From JBJELF01 sp051879015 (GTDB lineage Bacteria > Bacillota > Clostridia > Lachnospirales > Lachnospiraceae): a DNA stretch of 7,727 nucleotides. Numbering within the stretch: position 1 is the stretch's first letter; each line of letters begins with the position of its first letter. Location: positions 1-7,727 of the forward strand of contig JBJELF010000007.1 in the NCBI GenBank assembly GCA_051879015.1, written 5' to 3'. A model generated the notes under the pieces. It was not told where the DNA came from. It saw only the letters and a program-made list of their open reading frames with translations, and did no database searches. Shown here one piece after another: positions 6,566 to 7,727 of the stretch. The translations under genes were made by a program, and so were the position numbers.

Positions 6566-6589
6566 AAAGCCCACTCCTTTCGGGGTGGG
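6566..6589 (+). other. Left-end hairpin with AAAG guide tetranucleotide
   Basis: CCCACTCC (6570-6577) pairs with GGGGTGGG (6582-6589) around TTTC: eight pairs, one a T-G wobble that exists only on the plus strand, fitting a single-stranded top-strand structure. AAAG (6566-6569) touches its 5' foot and TTAC (6549-6552) lies 13 bases upstream. In IS608 these two tetranucleotides are the guide and the left cleavage site that recognise each other. The assignment is by analogy. Confidence 0.6.
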
Positions 6590-6617
6590 ATGGATAGCAC
6601 CAAAAATAAAATATTGA

Positions 6618-6646
6618 TCGACAATATTCTCATAATGTGATATATT
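6618..6646 (+). promoter_or_regulatory. Probable promoter of tnpB
   Basis: TCGACA (6618-6623) and TATATT (6641-6646), each five of six to consensus, are spaced by 17 bases. Transcription would begin near 6653, about 65 bases before the tnpB start codon. It lies inside the element, so tnpB could be expressed wherever the element lands. Confidence 0.5.
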
Positions 6647-6718
6647 ATAAACAAAAAAAGGTATCTATATCATAGAAATAGAACGAAAAGAAACCGAGCA
6701 GAACGTGAGGTGAATATT

Positions 6719-7727
6719 ATGGCAAACTTTGTGGTTGAATTTCCATTAAAAACAGAAAAATATCAAGAAGATAGTTTAAATAAACGCTTTGAAATTGGTA
6801 GACAGATTTATAATTCTTTGGTTCATATAACTGGGAAGCGTTATAAAGAGATGAGGAAAACGAAGAACTATCGCACGCTTCTCTCTTCCTTAACAGGAAA
6901 TCAGAAATCGGATAAACTAATTTGGAAACAAATCAATGGTATTCGTAAGCAATATGGTATGTCCGAGTATTCCTTTCATGAAGATGTAAAACAAATACAG
7001 CATCATTTCAAACAGAATATCGATTCCTTCACGGCACAGAAACTAGCCAGTCGCTTATGGAAGTCTTATGAGAAATTATTTTATGGAAATGGAACGAGAG
7101 TTTATTATAAGAAATATGGTACATTGAATTCCTTAGAGGGAAAATCGAACAAAAGCGGGATCCGATTGAAAGCGGATCGACTGCTTTGGAACGGTTTGAA
7201 CATTCCAGTGAGAATCGATTATGACAATGATTATGAACGAAAGGCCATGCAAGCAGAGATTTGTTATTGCAGAATCGTAAGAAAATATGTGAGAAATCGG
7301 TATAAATTCTATGTTCAGATCGTTTTCAAGGGCCATCCACCCGTGAAAGTGAATACGAAAACTGGTGAAAGAAAACATAAGATGGGTGAGGGTGACGTAG
7401 GGATTGACATTGGAACACAAACGATTGCGATTGCAAGTCCGTCTGAGGTAAAATTATTGGAACTTGCTGACCGAGTTCAGAATATCGAACAGGAGAAGCG
7501 TAAGCTTCTTAGAAAGATGGATCGAAGTAGACGAGCAACGAATCCAAGTAACTACAATGAAGATGGAACGATCAAAAAACAGGGGAATCAGAAAGTGGTA
7601 TGGAATCCATCCAATCACTATAGGAAATGTAAAAACGTATTAAAGGAATTATATAGAAAGCAAGCAGATATCAGAAAGTATCAGCATGAATGTTTGGCGA
7701 ATGAAATTGTGTCTCTTGGAAATAAAG
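6719..7727 (+). CDS. tnpB: TnpB-family RNA-guided endonuclease, 3' end outside window
   Basis: The first 336 codons of a TnpB (OrfB of IS605/IS1341) protein, open to the window edge. TnpB is an RNA-guided DNA nuclease related to Cas12 that uses an omega-RNA from the element's right end and helps keep the element in the genome. The start ATG has AGGTG six bases upstream. Residues about 1-225 match the N-terminal REC/wedge half (MANFVVEFPLKTEKY at the start). GIDIGT (228-233) is RuvC-I, with catalytic Asp230. RRATNPSNYNEDGTIKK and ELYRKQADIRKYQHECLANE follow, typical of clostridial TnpB proteins I recall. In the compact ISDra2 TnpB the equivalent Asp is near residue 191, so this copy is longer. 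The RuvC-II Glu, zinc finger and RuvC-III Asp would be past the edge, so activity cannot be judged. No frameshift or stop is seen. The opposite-strand frame at 7133-7420 is a shadow of this gene. Confidence 0.92.
   Translation, partial: MANFVVEFPLKTEKYQEDSLNKRFEIGRQIYNSLVHITGKRYKEMRKTKNYRTLLSSLTGNQKSDKLIWKQINGIRKQYGMSEYSFHEDVKQIQHHFKQNIDSFTAQKLASRLWKSYEKLFYGNGTRVYYKKYGTLNSLEGKSNKSGIRLKADRLLWNGLNIPVRIDYDNDYERKAMQAEICYCRIVRKYVRNRYKFYVQIVFKGHPPVKVNTKTGERKHKMGEGDVGIDIGTQTIAIASPSEVKLLELADRVQNIEQEKRKLLRKMDRSRRATNPSNYNEDGTIKKQGNQKVVWNPSNHYRKCKNVLKELYRKQADIRKYQHECLANEIVSLGNK

Larger units (their letters stand above)
6553..7727 (+). mobile_element. IS200/IS605-superfamily element, tnpB-only type (left part)
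   Basis: The region from the end of the broken membrane-protein gene to the window edge carries a left-end hairpin and a tnpB gene. The left boundary is placed just after TTAC (6549-6552), by analogy with IS608, which inserts 3' of that tetranucleotide. No tnpA (Y1 transposase, HUH motif) lies between the left end and tnpB. The right end, with its hairpin and the overlapping omega-RNA, is outside the window. The boundary is inference to within some tens of bases; the presence of the element rests on tnpB. Confidence 0.7.

Noticed and set aside
6409..6597. Plus-strand 62-residue frame across the element boundary
   Set aside because: It spans the left-end hairpin and the remnant gene, and has no ribosome binding site.
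7133..7420. Minus-strand 95-residue frame
   Set aside because: It is antisense to tnpB, whose plus-strand frame is unbroken and carries the RuvC-I motif.
6553..7727. CRISPR-Cas12 locus instead of an insertion element
   Set aside because: No spaced direct repeats and no cas1/cas2 in the window, and the gene is joined to an IS-type end hairpin.

Overview
The window looks like chromosomal DNA of a low-GC Firmicute, most likely a clostridium of the Lachnospiraceae type. The reasons are the AT-rich non-coding DNA, the GGAG/AGGG-type ribosome binding sites, a sharp TTGACA-17-TATCAT promoter, and proteins whose recognisable relatives are Bacillus/Clostridia families (a YfmM-type ABC-F protein, a VanH-like D-2-hydroxyacid dehydrogenase, a clostridial-type TnpB). 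The organism assignment is inference from composition and protein style, not from a marker gene.

Layout, read along the minus strand from high to low coordinates. A strong promoter at 6172-6200 drives a tight three-gene operon: a D-lactate dehydrogenase-like enzyme (5133-6116), a rhodanese-TtcA fusion probably involved in tRNA thiolation (3887-5101), and the ABC-F ATPase YfmM (2310-3863). After a 74-base spacer holding an 18-bp hairpin comes a MATE-family efflux pump (895-2226), closed by a good intrinsic terminator at 808-847. After a 230-base AT-rich gap comes an ECF sigma factor (35-577), whose downstream partner, if any, lies outside the window.

The right-hand part is different. A membrane-protein gene on the minus strand survives only as its last ~75 codons (6320-6552). 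It is interrupted by the left end of an IS200/IS605-superfamily element carrying a plus-strand tnpB, which runs off the window at 7727. The left end shows a TTAC tetranucleotide, then an AAAG tetranucleotide at the foot of an 8-bp hairpin, the same arrangement known from IS608. No tnpA is visible on this side, so this looks like a tnpB-only (IS1341-like) element. Its TnpB has a longer N-terminal half and a longer post-RuvC-I segment than compact TnpB proteins.

How the genes may work together: ABC-F proteins act on the ribosome, TtcA-type enzymes thiolate tRNA, MATE pumps export drugs, and ECF sigma factors respond to stress. The neighbourhood can therefore be read as translation upkeep plus drug tolerance behind a fermentation enzyme. 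Only the promoter and the close spacing of the first three genes are directly visible; the functional link is inference. I saw no rRNA, tRNA, CRISPR array or riboswitch.
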